Origin: Streptomyces sp. NBC_01262
GTDB lineage: Bacteria; Actinomycetota; Actinomycetes; Streptomycetales; Streptomycetaceae
Assembly (NCBI RefSeq): GCF_036226365.1
Contig: NZ_CP108462.1
Location: forward strand, 8,974,501-9,038,500
Reading direction: 5' to 3'
DNA length: 64,000 nucleotides
Position 1 is the stretch's first letter, and each line of letters starts with the position of its first letter. The notes below the pieces were generated by a model. It saw only the letters and a list, made by a program, of their open reading frames with translations. It ran no database searches and had not been told where the DNA came from. This document shows positions 8,067 to 16,102 of the stretch, piece after piece. The translations under genes were made by a program, and so were the position numbers.

Positions 8067-8744
8067 CTTCGGCGGCGGGACGGGCCGTACCAGGCCTGAC
8101 TGGTAGGCGATGACGACCAGTTGGGCGCGGTCGCGGGCGTCGAGCTTGGTCATGGCCCGGTGGACGTGGGTGCGTACGGTCAGGGGGCTGACGAAGAGTT
8201 TCTCGGCGATCTCGGTGTTGGACCTGCCCTCGGCGGCCAGGGCGGTGACCTCCCGCTCGCGGGCGGTGAGGGCGGCGAGGCGCTCGGGGGGCGCCAGGGG
8301 GTCGCCGGGTTCGGGGGCGGTGAGGAAGCGGGTGATGAGGGCGCGGGTGGCCACGGGGGACAGGAGGGCGTCACCGGAGGCCACGGTGCGGATGCCGGTG
8401 AGGAGTTCGTCGGTGGTGACGTCCTTGCCGAGGAAGCCGCTGGCGCCGGCGCGCAGCGCGCGGGCGACGTACTCGTCGATCTCGAAGGTGGTGAGGATGA
8501 GGACACGCGTGGCCGACAGGCCGGGGTCGCCGCAGATGGCGGCGGTGGCGGTCAGGCCGTCGGTGCCGGGCATCCGGATGTCCATGACGACGACATCGGG
8601 GCGGTGGGTGCGGGTGAGCTCGGCCGCCTGCTCGCCGTCGGCGGCTTCGGCGACCACTTCCATGTCGTCGCAGGAGTCGATGAGGATCCGGAAGGTGGCC
8701 CGCAGGAGGGACTGGTCGTCGGCCAGTAGTACGCGGATGGTCAT
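8064..8744 (-). CDS. LuxR/NarL-type response regulator
   Basis: Two-component response regulator of 226 aa. The receiver domain has the acidic pocket at D9-D10, the phospho-acceptor Asp55 in MDIRMPG, and the conserved Thr and Lys (LTT, GKD). The C-terminal LuxR helix-turn-helix starts with LTAREREVTALAAEG and contains SNTEIAEKLFVSPLTVRTH. It is co-transcribed with the kinase gene, whose stop overlaps its start (ATGA, 8741-8744). Its target genes are unknown. Confidence 0.93.
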   Translation of the reverse strand: MTIRVLLADDQSLLRATFRILIDSCDDMEVVAEAADGEQAAELTRTHRPDVVVMDIRMPGTDGLTATAAICGDPGLSATRVLILTTFEIDEYVARALRAGASGFLGKDVTTDELLTGIRTVASGDALLSPVATRALITRFLTAPEPGDPLAPPERLAALTAREREVTALAAEGRSNTEIAEKLFVSPLTVRTHVHRAMTKLDARDRAQLVVIAYQSGLVRPVPPPK

Positions 8745-9955
8745 GTGGTTCGGTCGTCCTCCGGGTTCCGGTGGTGCAGCGGCAGTTCGGTGGTGACCTC
8801 GAAGCCGCCGTCGGGACGCCGGCCCGCCGACATGTGGCCGCCGACCGAGTGGGCGCGTTCGCGCATGCCGATCAGGCCGTATCCGCCGCCGGGGGCCGGG
8901 CCCCGGGCCGTGGCGGCGGGGGCGCTGCCGCCTCCGTCGTCGGTGACGGCGATGGTCAGGAGGTCGTAGGAGTACGAGAGCCGTACCTCGGCCGCGCGGG
9001 TGGCGGTGTGTTTGGTGACGTTGGTGAGCGCTTCCTGCACGATCCGGTACGCGGTGAGATCCACGCCCGGTGAGAGCGGCCGAGGCTCGCCTTCGGTGGT
9101 GACGGTGACCTTGAGCCCGGCGGTCGCCAGCGCGTCGGTCAGGTCGGGGAGCCGGGCGAGGCCGGGGGTCGGCTCCAGGGGGGCGTCCGGGTCGCCCGCC
9201 TGGCGCAGGAGGCCGACGGTGCCCTTGAGCTCGCGCAGCGCGGAGGAGGTCGTGCCGATGAGGTCGCTGAGGATCTGCTGGGCCTGGTCGGGGCGGTTGC
9301 GCACGAGGTGCGCGGCGGTCCCGGCCTGGGCGTTGGCCAGCGCGAGGTGGTGGGCGACGACATCGTGCAGTTCGCGGGCGATGCGCATGCGCTCCTCGGC
9401 GACCCGGTGGCGTGCTTCCTCCTCCCGGGTGCGCTCGGCGTGCTCGGCACGGGCCTGCACGGCCGCCAGATAAGCGCGCCGCAGCTGTACGGACGTGCCG
9501 AAGGCCGCGGCCAGCAGCAGCCAGGCGGCGGGGCCGATCGTGTCGAGGCCCAGCGGCTGGCCGTCGGGACCGGCGATCAGCGCCGTACCCACGACCAGGA
9601 CGACGGTGACCAGGCCGTACGCGCGGGTGGTCGCCCGGTCGGCCCGGACCGCGAGCGCGTACAGCGCGGTCATGAGCGGCGCCAGGATCAGAACGGAGGG
9701 CGGGTAGCCCAGCGCGGTCACGGTTACGGCGGAGGCGGTGGCCACCGCGACGACGGTGCGCGGGTGGCTGCGGTGCCACAGCAGCGCGGCGCAGGTGATG
9801 GCCTGGCACACGGCGACGGGCCACCACTCGGTCGGGGCAGAGGCGTTGCGCGAGGTGGCGAGGCCGCTCGGCACGGACGCGGCGAACAGGAGCAGCGCCA
9901 CCACGGTATTGCCCGCGGGGCCTTCTCTTACGTATCGCTGCCACTTGCTGATCAT
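8741..9955 (-). CDS. Sensor histidine kinase (HisKA_3 type)
   Basis: Membrane sensor kinase of 404 aa that phosphorylates the response regulator encoded by the next gene. Several hydrophobic segments between residues 15 and 160 form the sensor region. The dimerisation/phospho-acceptor box RIARELHDVVAHH has His197, and the HATPase domain contains TNVTKH, DDGGG and GYGLIGMRER. ATG 9955 is chosen because AGGAA lies 9 nt upstream; the open frame extends to 10084, but that extension is unlike other kinases. The signal sensed is unknown. Confidence 0.9.
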   Translation of the reverse strand: MISKWQRYVREGPAGNTVVALLLFAASVPSGLATSRNASAPTEWWPVAVCQAITCAALLWHRSHPRTVVAVATASAVTVTALGYPPSVLILAPLMTALYALAVRADRATTRAYGLVTVVLVVGTALIAGPDGQPLGLDTIGPAAWLLLAAAFGTSVQLRRAYLAAVQARAEHAERTREEEARHRVAEERMRIARELHDVVAHHLALANAQAGTAAHLVRNRPDQAQQILSDLIGTTSSALRELKGTVGLLRQAGDPDAPLEPTPGLARLPDLTDALATAGLKVTVTTEGEPRPLSPGVDLTAYRIVQEALTNVTKHTATRAAEVRLSYSYDLLTIAVTDDGGGSAPAATARGPAPGGGYGLIGMRERAHSVGGHMSAGRRPDGGFEVTTELPLHHRNPEDDRTT

Positions 9956-10085
9956 CGCGGGGGTTCCTGTCCGGGCCGGCTTCCCAGGCTCCCTGGTCAA
10001 GGCCCGCCGTGTCGTCGTACGTCTGCCGACATTCCTGCCTACTGAGAATGCAGTACAGCGCACCCGCCAGTGGATCCCGGACATG

Positions 10086-10129
10086 CCACCGCCACCGCCG
10101 CCGCGGGGCAGCGGTGGCGGTGGCGGTGG
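10086..10129 (-). terminator. Very stable G+C hairpin terminator
   Basis: The segment 10086-10104 pairs with 10111-10129 over 19 positions with one G-U pair and a 6-base loop (GGGGCA). It is built from repeats of CCACCG/CGGTGG. It lies just after the AAHS transporter stop codon (10152, minus strand) and before the kinase gene, so it should separate the two transcription units. Confidence 0.75.
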
Positions 10130-10151
10130 ACGCTTGTCGGCCCTGACCCGG

Positions 10152-11471
10152 TCAGCCGACGGTGGTCAGCTCGCCGACTTCCTCGGCCGGCTCCTGACGC
10201 ACGGCGCGCAGCCCGGTGAGGCTGATCATGACGCAGGCGAACACCGCGGCGATCGCGAAGGCGGTGAAGCCCGCGGTGGTGGAGCCGGTGGCGAGCAGCT
10301 GGCCGCCGAGCCAGGGGCCGAAGACGGCACCGAAGCGGCCCATGCCGGAGACCCAGCCGACGGCGGTGCCGCGGTTCTCATCGGTGGAGCGGCCGGCCAC
10401 GTTGGCGTAGATCATCGCCTGGCCGCTGAAGAGGAACATGCCGGTGAGGAAGACCACGGTGTAGGTGAGGGCCAGCGGCATGTGGATGCTGAGCGTGTAG
10501 ATCCCGACGGCGGTGATGGCGAACCAGATCGCGGAGATCCGCGAGCCGCCGAAGAGGTCGGTGAGCCGGCCGCCGACCAGCATGCCGACGATGCCGCCGA
10601 GGTTGATGACGATGATGAAGCCGATCGAGGACCCCAGGTCGTAGCCGTTGGCCTTCATCAGCGAGGGCAGCCACTGGGAGACGCCGTAGACCAGCAGCAG
10701 GCCGCCGAAGGACGCCAGCCAGAAGAGCAGGGTCTGGACCCACAGGCCGCCGCGGAACAGGGCGGCGAGCGCGCTCCAGCGGTCGGCGCCGGCGGGGCGG
10801 GCCTCCTTCGGGGCGGGCAGCTGGACGTCGTAGCGCTCGGCGAGCGCGGCCGCGTCCGCGGTCCGGCCCTTGGCCTGCAGGAAGGTGATCGACTCGGGCA
10901 GGAACTTGATGGCCAGCGGTACGCCGATGAAGAGCGGGATCACGCAGATCCAGAAGGAGGCGCGCCAGTCGCCGGTCCACAGCGCCACGAAGCCCGCGAC
11001 GATACCGCCGGCCTGGTGGGCGGTCATCAGGGAGCCGACGATCAGGGCGCGGCGGCCGCGCGGGGCGTAGTCGGCGACCATGGTGATCGCGCTGGGGAGC
11101 AGGCCGCCGAGGCCGAGACCGGCCAGGAAGCGGCCGAGGCTGAAGACGCCGAGGCTGGAGGCCGAGGCGCAGACGGCGGAGGCCAGGGAGAAGACGGCGG
11201 TGGAGACGACGATCGTCTTCTTACGGCCGACCCAGTCGCTGACGGTGCCCGAGGACAGGGCGCCGATCAGCATGCCGAAGGTGGCGTAGGAACCGACGTC
11301 TCCGGCCTTGGCGGGGGTGATGCCGAGGGCCTTGGTCTCCAGCATGTGCGGCAGCACGGAGCCGTAGATGAACATGTCGAGGCCGTCGAACAGGACGACC
11401 AGCCAGCACAGGCCGACGACCAGGGTCGCGAGTCTGGCGCCGCGGGGCGACAGGGCGGCAGAGGAGGACAT
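10152..11471 (-). CDS. MFS aromatic acid:H+ symporter (AAHS family)
   Basis: Inner-membrane importer of 439 aa with 12 predicted helices. The first helix carries DGLD (residues 29-32), the signature seen in PcaK/BenK/MhpT-type aromatic acid transporters, and the loop 2/3 motif DWVGRKKT is present. ATG 11471 has GAGAGGAAA upstream with good spacing. It is followed by a strong terminator. Next to ring-cleavage and GalBCD-like genes, it most likely imports gallate or a related hydroxybenzoate. A TTGACA-N17-TAGCGT promoter lies upstream, so it is transcribed separately from galBCD. Confidence 0.88.
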   Translation of the reverse strand: MSSSAALSPRGARLATLVVGLCWLVVLFDGLDMFIYGSVLPHMLETKALGITPAKAGDVGSYATFGMLIGALSSGTVSDWVGRKKTIVVSTAVFSLASAVCASASSLGVFSLGRFLAGLGLGGLLPSAITMVADYAPRGRRALIVGSLMTAHQAGGIVAGFVALWTGDWRASFWICVIPLFIGVPLAIKFLPESITFLQAKGRTADAAALAERYDVQLPAPKEARPAGADRWSALAALFRGGLWVQTLLFWLASFGGLLLVYGVSQWLPSLMKANGYDLGSSIGFIIVINLGGIVGMLVGGRLTDLFGGSRISAIWFAITAVGIYTLSIHMPLALTYTVVFLTGMFLFSGQAMIYANVAGRSTDENRGTAVGWVSGMGRFGAVFGPWLGGQLLATGSTTAGFTAFAIAAVFACVMISLTGLRAVRQEPAEEVGELTTVG

Positions 11472-11558
11472 CGTTGTTTCCTCTCGTCCGGGAGGCACCC
11501 CGGAGTTTGGGCGGTGAGACGGGTCGGCGCGGTTCGAGCCGACCCGGATGTTGGCTAG

Positions 11559-11620
11559 ACGCTAGAAACGCCCACGTTGAATGTCAACGCTTTTGTCAAC
11601 AATCTAAGGAACAATATGGT
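11559..11620 (-). promoter_or_regulatory. Promoter and probable GntR operator of the AAHS transporter
   Basis: Reading the minus strand, TTGACA (11587-11582) and TAGCGT (11564-11559) are separated by 17 bp, a consensus-like housekeeping promoter. A second TTGACA copy sits 12 bp upstream (11599-11594), preceded by AACAATATGGT (complement of which contains ATATTGTT). TTGTTGACA recurs at the galB promoter, and AACAATAT recurs before the gntR gene, so these shared words are candidate GntR/FCD sites. Confidence 0.55.
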
Positions 11621-11634
11621 TACCAGTCGAGAGG

Positions 11635-12588
11635 TCAGTCGACGGGCGGCGTGCCATGGGTGTGGAAGGACGCGATGGTCTTCAGACCCCACGCCTGGCC
11701 CTTGGCGCGCTCGGCCTCGGTCCAGGTGACCAGCGGCCAGTCGGGGGCCAGCACCAGACGGGTGAGCGGGTTGCACAGCTCGATGCGGTTGCCGCCGGGC
11801 TCGTAGACGTACAGGAAGAACGTCTGCTGGATGGCGTGCTTGTGCGGGCCGGTCTCGATGAACACACCGGTGTCGATGGCGAGATCGGCGGCGCGCAGGA
11901 TGTCCTCGCGGGTGTCGGTCGCGAAGGCGATGTGGTGCAGACGGCCCTGCGAGCCGGTCCAGTCGGACGTGTAGACCACGTCGTACGACTTGTTGTTGAA
12001 GGTCAGCCACTTGGCGCCGATCTTCCCGCTGTCGAGCTGGATCTGCTCGGTGGGGCGGGCGCCCAGCACGTACTGGTGGAAGTCGGCGTTGGCCGCGACA
12101 TCGGCGGCCAGGTAGTTGATGTGGTCCAGGCGCCGGACGCCGACGCCGTGGCCGGGCTTGGCCTGCGGCTGGTTCTTCAGCGCGGGCCTGAGCTCCGGCG
12201 GCGCCTGGTACCACTCGGTCTCCCAGTACAGGGCGATCTCGTGGCCGTCGGGGTCGGAGGTGAGGTAGAGCTTGCCGATGCCGGGCTCGTCCTCCACCCA
12301 GCGTCCGGGGTGGCCGGCCGACTCCAGCTCCTTGACCCGGCGCTGCAGGGCCTCCTCGCTGGAGGTGCGCAGCGCGGTGCGGCGCAGGCCGGGTTTCCCG
12401 GCGGCCGTCAGCACCAGGCTGTGGTGCTCGTAGTCGTCGAAGGTGCGCAGGTAGACCGAGCCGCTGTCGGACTGTCCGTTGACGGTGAGGCCGAGGTATT
12501 CGGTGAAGAACCGGACGCTGCCGTCCAGGTCCGGGGTGAGCAGTTCGGCGTGACCGACATGGGCGATGTCACCCAGAGGCGGAGTCAT
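11635..12588 (-). CDS. Type I (VOC-fold) extradiol ring-cleavage dioxygenase
   Basis: Fe(II)-dependent dioxygenase of 317 aa with two vicinal-oxygen-chelate halves, the layout of catechol 2,3-dioxygenases. The metal ligands are visible as His156 (LDHINYL), His219 (RLHHIAF) and Glu270 (NRIELC); the N-terminal half lacks a full triad, as expected. It is the last gene of an operon with galB, galC and galD homologues (20-bp overlap with galD), which process the gallate ring-cleavage product. It is therefore the probable ring-cleaving enzyme of the pathway, although known gallate dioxygenases belong to the unrelated LigAB class. AGGGAGA precedes ATG 12588. Confidence 0.88.
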   Translation of the reverse strand: MTPPLGDIAHVGHAELLTPDLDGSVRFFTEYLGLTVNGQSDSGSVYLRTFDDYEHHSLVLTAAGKPGLRRTALRTSSEEALQRRVKELESAGHPGRWVEDEPGIGKLYLTSDPDGHEIALYWETEWYQAPPELRPALKNQPQAKPGHGVGVRRLDHINYLAADVAANADFHQYVLGARPTEQIQLDSGKIGAKWLTFNNKSYDVVYTSDWTGSQGRLHHIAFATDTREDILRAADLAIDTGVFIETGPHKHAIQQTFFLYVYEPGGNRIELCNPLTRLVLAPDWPLVTWTEAERAKGQAWGLKTIASFHTHGTPPVD

Positions 12589-13696
12589 CTTCGTCTCCCT
12601 GGTAGGGCTGTGGGGGGATCGGTGCGGTGGTGGCGGCCCTGGGGAAGACCAGGCCGTCGAAGATCTTTCGGGCCGTGCGGACCACGGCGGTACGCGCGGC
12701 GGAGGGCTCGCCTCCCGGGGATCTTCGGAGGCTGCTCTCGATGTCCAGGAATCCGGTGGGGTGTTCTATACGGATCCGGTCGTGCCCGGTGGGCACCGCC
12801 GCCAGCTCCGCGCCGACGCCGCCCTCGATCCGCAGCCCGGCGGCGACGCTGGCCGCGCCGAGCACGCCGATGGAGGTGTGTACGCGCACCGGGATGAAGG
12901 TACGCGTGGAGATCGCGCCGCCCGCGCGGGGCGGGGCGAGCAGCGTGAGCTTGGGAACCGTCGTCCCGCTGACGTCGCCCAGGCCCATCAGTGCTCCGGC
13001 CTCCAGCCGGATCTTGTGGAGCCGGTCGCCGAGGACCGTATCCGCTTCGAGCTCCCCGGGGGTCTCGTAGCCGGTGACGCCCAGGGAGGACGCCGCGATC
13101 AGCACGGTCGGCATGCCGTTGTCCACGCAGGTCACCGCGGTGCCGGCGATCACGTCGCGGGCGTTTCCGGTGGGCAGCAGGGGACCGGTGCCCGGCGGGA
13201 ACTCGATCACCACGGGGGCGGCCGTGCCCGGGACGCCCGAGATCTCGGCGTCCCCGGTGTAGTCCACCCGGCCGCCCGGCGTGGGGAACGTCGCGGTCGC
13301 GAGGTCACCGGTGTTGACCATCCGGATACGGACGGCGGTGCGCCCATCCTGGGCCGGGACCAGACCGCGCTCGACGGCGAAGGGGCCGACGCCGGCCAGG
13401 AGGTTGCCGCAGTTCTGGCGGTCCGTCACCTCGGGCTTGTCGACGCCGACCTGGAGGAACAGGTAGTCGACGTCCGATCCGGGGCCGGAGGAGAGCGAGA
13501 CCACGGCCACCTTGCTGGTGAGCGGGTGCGCCCCGCCCAGGCCGTCGATCTGGCGCGGGTCGGGACTGCCCATGATCCGCAGCAGCAGGTCGTCACGGGC
13601 GGCGGGATCCGCCGGAAGGTCGCCGGCCAGGAAGTAGGCGCCCTTGGAGGTGCCCCCGCGCATCAGCAGACAGGGCACCTCCTCGGGCCCGCTCAC
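12569..13696 (-). CDS. galD: 4-oxalomesaconate tautomerase (PrpF/GalD family)
   Basis: Cytosolic isomerase of 375 aa with the PrpF/diaminopimelate epimerase-like fold. MRGGTSKG at residues 12-19 and NCGN at 95-98, which holds the catalytic cysteine, mark the family. In gallate breakdown GalD converts the keto and enol forms of 4-oxalomesaconate before hydration. The GTG start at 13696 overlaps the aldolase stop (GTGA) and its own 3' end overlaps the dioxygenase start by 20 bp, so translation is coupled. PrpF-type methylaconitate isomerases are similar; the context decides for GalD. Confidence 0.82.
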   Translation of the reverse strand: MSGPEEVPCLLMRGGTSKGAYFLAGDLPADPAARDDLLLRIMGSPDPRQIDGLGGAHPLTSKVAVVSLSSGPGSDVDYLFLQVGVDKPEVTDRQNCGNLLAGVGPFAVERGLVPAQDGRTAVRIRMVNTGDLATATFPTPGGRVDYTGDAEISGVPGTAAPVVIEFPPGTGPLLPTGNARDVIAGTAVTCVDNGMPTVLIAASSLGVTGYETPGELEADTVLGDRLHKIRLEAGALMGLGDVSGTTVPKLTLLAPPRAGGAISTRTFIPVRVHTSIGVLGAASVAAGLRIEGGVGAELAAVPTGHDRIRIEHPTGFLDIESSLRRSPGGEPSAARTAVVRTARKIFDGLVFPRAATTAPIPPQPYQGDEDDSASG

Positions 13697-14403
13697 GTCT
13701 GCGCTCCCTCGCCGCTGTACTCCTCGTACGTCCGGTACTCCACGCCGAGCCGCTTGAGGGTCTCGCGCAGGCCGTACCGGTCCAGGCCGAGCTGGCCCTC
13801 GATGAACGCGGCGCGGGTCTGCGCCTCCTTGGCCTCGCGGGCCTGCGACTTCTCGGCGGCCTCGCGGGCGCGCTCACGGGGCACGACCACCACGCCGTCA
13901 TCGTCGGCGACGATCACGTCGCCCGGCCGGATCACCTGGCCGTCGATGGCGATCGGTACGTTGACCGAGCCGCCGGTGGCCTTCACGGTGCCCTGCGAGG
14001 AGACGGCCCTGGACCACGCGGCGAAGCCCATCTCGCGCAGTTCCTGGGTGTCGCGGATGCCCGCGTTGGTCACCACGCCGCGCACCCCGCGCTTTTGCAG
14101 CGCGGTGGCGAACAGCTCGCCGAACATGCCGTCGGTGGACGGGGAGGTGGTGGTGACGACCAGGATGTCGCCCTCGCCGCACTGCTCCACCGCCGCGTGG
14201 ATCATGAGGTTGTCGCCGGGCCAGCTCAGCACGGTGACCGCGGTGCCCGCGACCCGTACGCCCTGCTGGACCGGGCGGAGCTCCGGGCCGAGCAGGCCGG
14301 TGCGGCCGAGCGCCTCGCTGATGGTGGCCACGCCGAAGCCCGCCAGGGCCTCGACATCCTTCGCGTCCGCCTTCGGCGGGTTGGTGACGATCACGCCGCT
14401 CAT
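13693..14403 (-). CDS. galC: 4-carboxy-4-hydroxy-2-oxoadipate aldolase (GalC/LigK family)
   Basis: Class II aldolase of 236 aa, RraA-like fold, that cleaves 4-carboxy-4-hydroxy-2-oxoadipate to pyruvate and oxaloacetate and often also decarboxylates oxaloacetate. The active-site pair Arg117-Asp118 in NAGIRDTQEL and the GMFGELFATA loop match HMG/CHA aldolases. The C-terminal 50 residues are helical and charged, also typical of this group. ATG 14403 overlaps the stop of the galB-like gene (ATGA). The last step of the gallate/protocatechuate 4,5-cleavage pathway fits the operon. Confidence 0.87.
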   Translation of the reverse strand: MSGVIVTNPPKADAKDVEALAGFGVATISEALGRTGLLGPELRPVQQGVRVAGTAVTVLSWPGDNLMIHAAVEQCGEGDILVVTTTSPSTDGMFGELFATALQKRGVRGVVTNAGIRDTQELREMGFAAWSRAVSSQGTVKATGGSVNVPIAIDGQVIRPGDVIVADDDGVVVVPRERAREAAEKSQAREAKEAQTRAAFIEGQLGLDRYGLRETLKRLGVEYRTYEEYSGEGAQT

Positions 14404-15149
14404 GCCAGTTCCTTCGCGATCTGCGGGTGCGGACGCATGAAGGCCTCGGCCATGGTCTTGTGCGCCAGGCCCAGGTTCGGGCCGGCGTTCCGCTTGAGCT
14501 GGACCCCGCGGCGCACCGCGAGGTCGGTGTAGTAGTCCCACAGGTGCTGCTGGGCGCCCAGGCACTCCATGGCCTTGCGCTTGGTCTCCCACACCTCGGT
14601 GATGTCCAGGAGGACCTCGGGCCTGAAGCCGCTCATCTCGGGCTGGTGCGGCTCGAAGTAGAAGACCGGCGGGGCGCCGATGATCTCGCCGGGGCCGGGG
14701 TAGCCGATGGCCTGCGCGAGCACACGGGCCTCCAGCGCCATCCGGTTGGCGGCCGGGTGGTCACCGTTGTACGGGTCCTCGACCGGGTGGGTGAGCACGA
14801 TGTCGGGCTGGGTGGCGCGGTAGACCTCGACGAGCTTGTCGGTCAGCTCGGGGGTGACGAGCAGCGGGTAGTCACCGGCGTCGAAGAAACGGACCTCGGC
14901 GCCCAGCGTCTCGGCGGCCTTCTCGGCCTCCTCACGGCGGATCGCCTTGATCTCGTCCAGCTTCTTGCCCTCGCGCCAGGCTTTGGCGGACTCGCCGCGT
15001 TCGCCGAAGGTCAGGCAGGCGATGGTGACTTTCTCGCCGCGCGAGGCGGCCAGGGCGATGGCTCCGCCGGCCCGCCACACGAAGTCTCCGGCGTGAGCGG
15101 TGACGACCAGCGTCGAACGTGCGGGTGCGGGCGCGTTGCCTTGCGTCAT
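14400..15149 (-). CDS. galB: 4-oxalomesaconate hydratase, PIG-L-fold (GalB-like)
   Basis: First gene of the catabolic operon, 249 aa, PIG-L/LmbE fold with a zinc site. The usual AHPDDE motif is AHAGDF at residues 18-23, followed by VWRAGG; this altered form is seen in GalB-type hydratases rather than deacetylases. GalB hydrates 4-oxalomesaconate to 4-carboxy-4-hydroxy-2-oxoadipate. AAGGAGAT lies about 9 nt upstream of ATG 15149. It is divergent from the GntR regulator and has a TTGACA-type promoter in the 248-bp gap. A generic PIG-L deacetylase is the alternative but does not fit the neighbours. Confidence 0.82.
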   Translation of the reverse strand: MTQGNAPAPARSTLVVTAHAGDFVWRAGGAIALAASRGEKVTIACLTFGERGESAKAWREGKKLDEIKAIRREEAEKAAETLGAEVRFFDAGDYPLLVTPELTDKLVEVYRATQPDIVLTHPVEDPYNGDHPAANRMALEARVLAQAIGYPGPGEIIGAPPVFYFEPHQPEMSGFRPEVLLDITEVWETKRKAMECLGAQQHLWDYYTDLAVRRGVQLKRNAGPNLGLAHKTMAEAFMRPHPQIAKELA

Positions 15150-15221
15150 TTGCTGAAATCTCCTTGCCGGGCCGGGGACCCGCGCCCGGATCGCTTCGAT
15201 CGTGCCTTCGGCTTGCGTTCG

Positions 15222-15251
15222 ACGTTAAATCGAGCGGAACAGGAATGTCAA
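15222..15251 (-). promoter_or_regulatory. Promoter of galB-galC-galD-dioxygenase operon
   Basis: On the minus strand TTGACA (15251-15246) is followed after 18 bp by TAACGT (15227-15222). Directly upstream lies TGACAAAATTG, giving a TTGTTGACA word shared with the AAHS transporter promoter. This is the expected place for regulation by the divergent GntR protein. Confidence 0.55.
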
Positions 15252-15358
15252 CAATTTTGTCAGCTATGTTGCCGCCATGCTGTGGCGGCGCCTCCCCGGT
15301 TGCCGGATCCGTCCCGCCCGCGCGTCGATTGGCCTACCCGGACCGCTACCATGACCGA

Positions 15359-15370
15359 AACAATATTGTC
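15359..15370. promoter_or_regulatory. Palindrome ACAATATTGT upstream of gntR
   Basis: A perfect 10-bp palindrome (15360-15369) lies about 30 bp before the gntR start codon. A near copy (AACAATATGGT, 11610-11620) is present upstream of the AAHS transporter. It is a candidate FCD-type GntR operator. Confidence 0.45.
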
Positions 15371-15397
15371 GCCAATGTGCGTGGGGTGTGAGCAGGG

Positions 15398-16093
15398 ATG
15401 GCAGCAAGCAGGGACGCGGCTCAACAGGCGGAGCAGACCGTCGGACCGGCACCGCTCGTGGACGCGATCCGTGACGCCATCACCAGCGGGGACTTCGCTC
15501 CCAATCAGCGGCTCGTCGAAGCGGAACTGTCCGAGCAGTTCGGCGCCAGCCGGGCCGCCGTCAGGAACGTGCTGGTGCAGCTGGCCGGTGAGGGACTGGT
15601 CGAGCGGATCCAGAACCGCGGCGCCCGGGTCCGCGCGGTGTCGCTCGACGAGGCCGTCGAGATCACCGAGGTCCGCATGTCCCTGGAAGGCCTGTGCGCG
15701 GCGAAGGCCGCCGAACGGGCCACCGAGGACGACCGCCGGGCGCTGCGGGAGATCGGGCGGAAGATGCAGGACGCGGTGGCCACGGGCGACGTGCTCGGGT
15801 ACTCCGACCTCAACCGGCAGCTCCACGCCCTGGTCCTGGCGCTCAGCGGGCAGCGCACGGCCTGCGATGTGCTGGAACGCCTGCGCGGACAGAACGTCCG
15901 GCACCAGTTCAGGCTGGCCATGCACCCCGGACGGCCCCATATCTCCCTGCCCCAGCACCTGGACATCATCGAGGCGCTGTGCGCCGCGGACCCCGAGGCT
16001 GCCGAGGCCGCGATGAGACGGCACCTGCGCAGCGTCATCGACGCGCTCCCCGAGGTCGAGAGGCCGCAGCCCCGGCGGGTCGGCGGAGCCTGA
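15398..16093 (+). CDS. GntR family regulator, FCD subfamily
   Basis: Regulator of 231 aa. The winged helix covers about residues 18-80 (LVEAELSEQFGASRAAVRNVLVQLAGEGLVE) and an all-helical FCD ligand-binding domain follows at about 90-215, with metal-ligand-like residues (D, H in DLNRQLHALV and H at QHLDIIEAL). FCD regulators typically sense organic acids. It is divergent from the galB operon and shares operator words with both galB and transporter promoters, so it likely represses gallate-type catabolism until an acid inducer binds. ATG 15398 has an AGCAGGG site very close. Confidence 0.88.
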   Translation: MAASRDAAQQAEQTVGPAPLVDAIRDAITSGDFAPNQRLVEAELSEQFGASRAAVRNVLVQLAGEGLVERIQNRGARVRAVSLDEAVEITEVRMSLEGLCAAKAAERATEDDRRALREIGRKMQDAVATGDVLGYSDLNRQLHALVLALSGQRTACDVLERLRGQNVRHQFRLAMHPGRPHISLPQHLDIIEALCAADPEAAEAAMRRHLRSVIDALPEVERPQPRRVGGA

Positions 16094-16102
16094 GGCCACC
16101 CG

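Noticed and set aside
8064..9944. Apparent fused kinase-response regulator frame of 626 codons
   Set aside because: Only the last 226 codons are real (response regulator); upstream codons are a frame-shifted reading of the kinase gene, which has its own frame ending with an ATGA overlap.
9738..11558. 606-codon plus-strand frame
   Set aside because: It is antisense to the kinase 5' end and the AAHS transporter; the product is low-complexity Asp/Gly/His/Arg sequence typical of shadows in high-GC DNA.
14400..15149. PIG-L sugar deacetylase (mycothiol-type)
   Set aside because: The AHPDDE motif is changed to AHAGDF and the gene is coupled to GalC and GalD homologues, which fits a GalB-type hydratase better.
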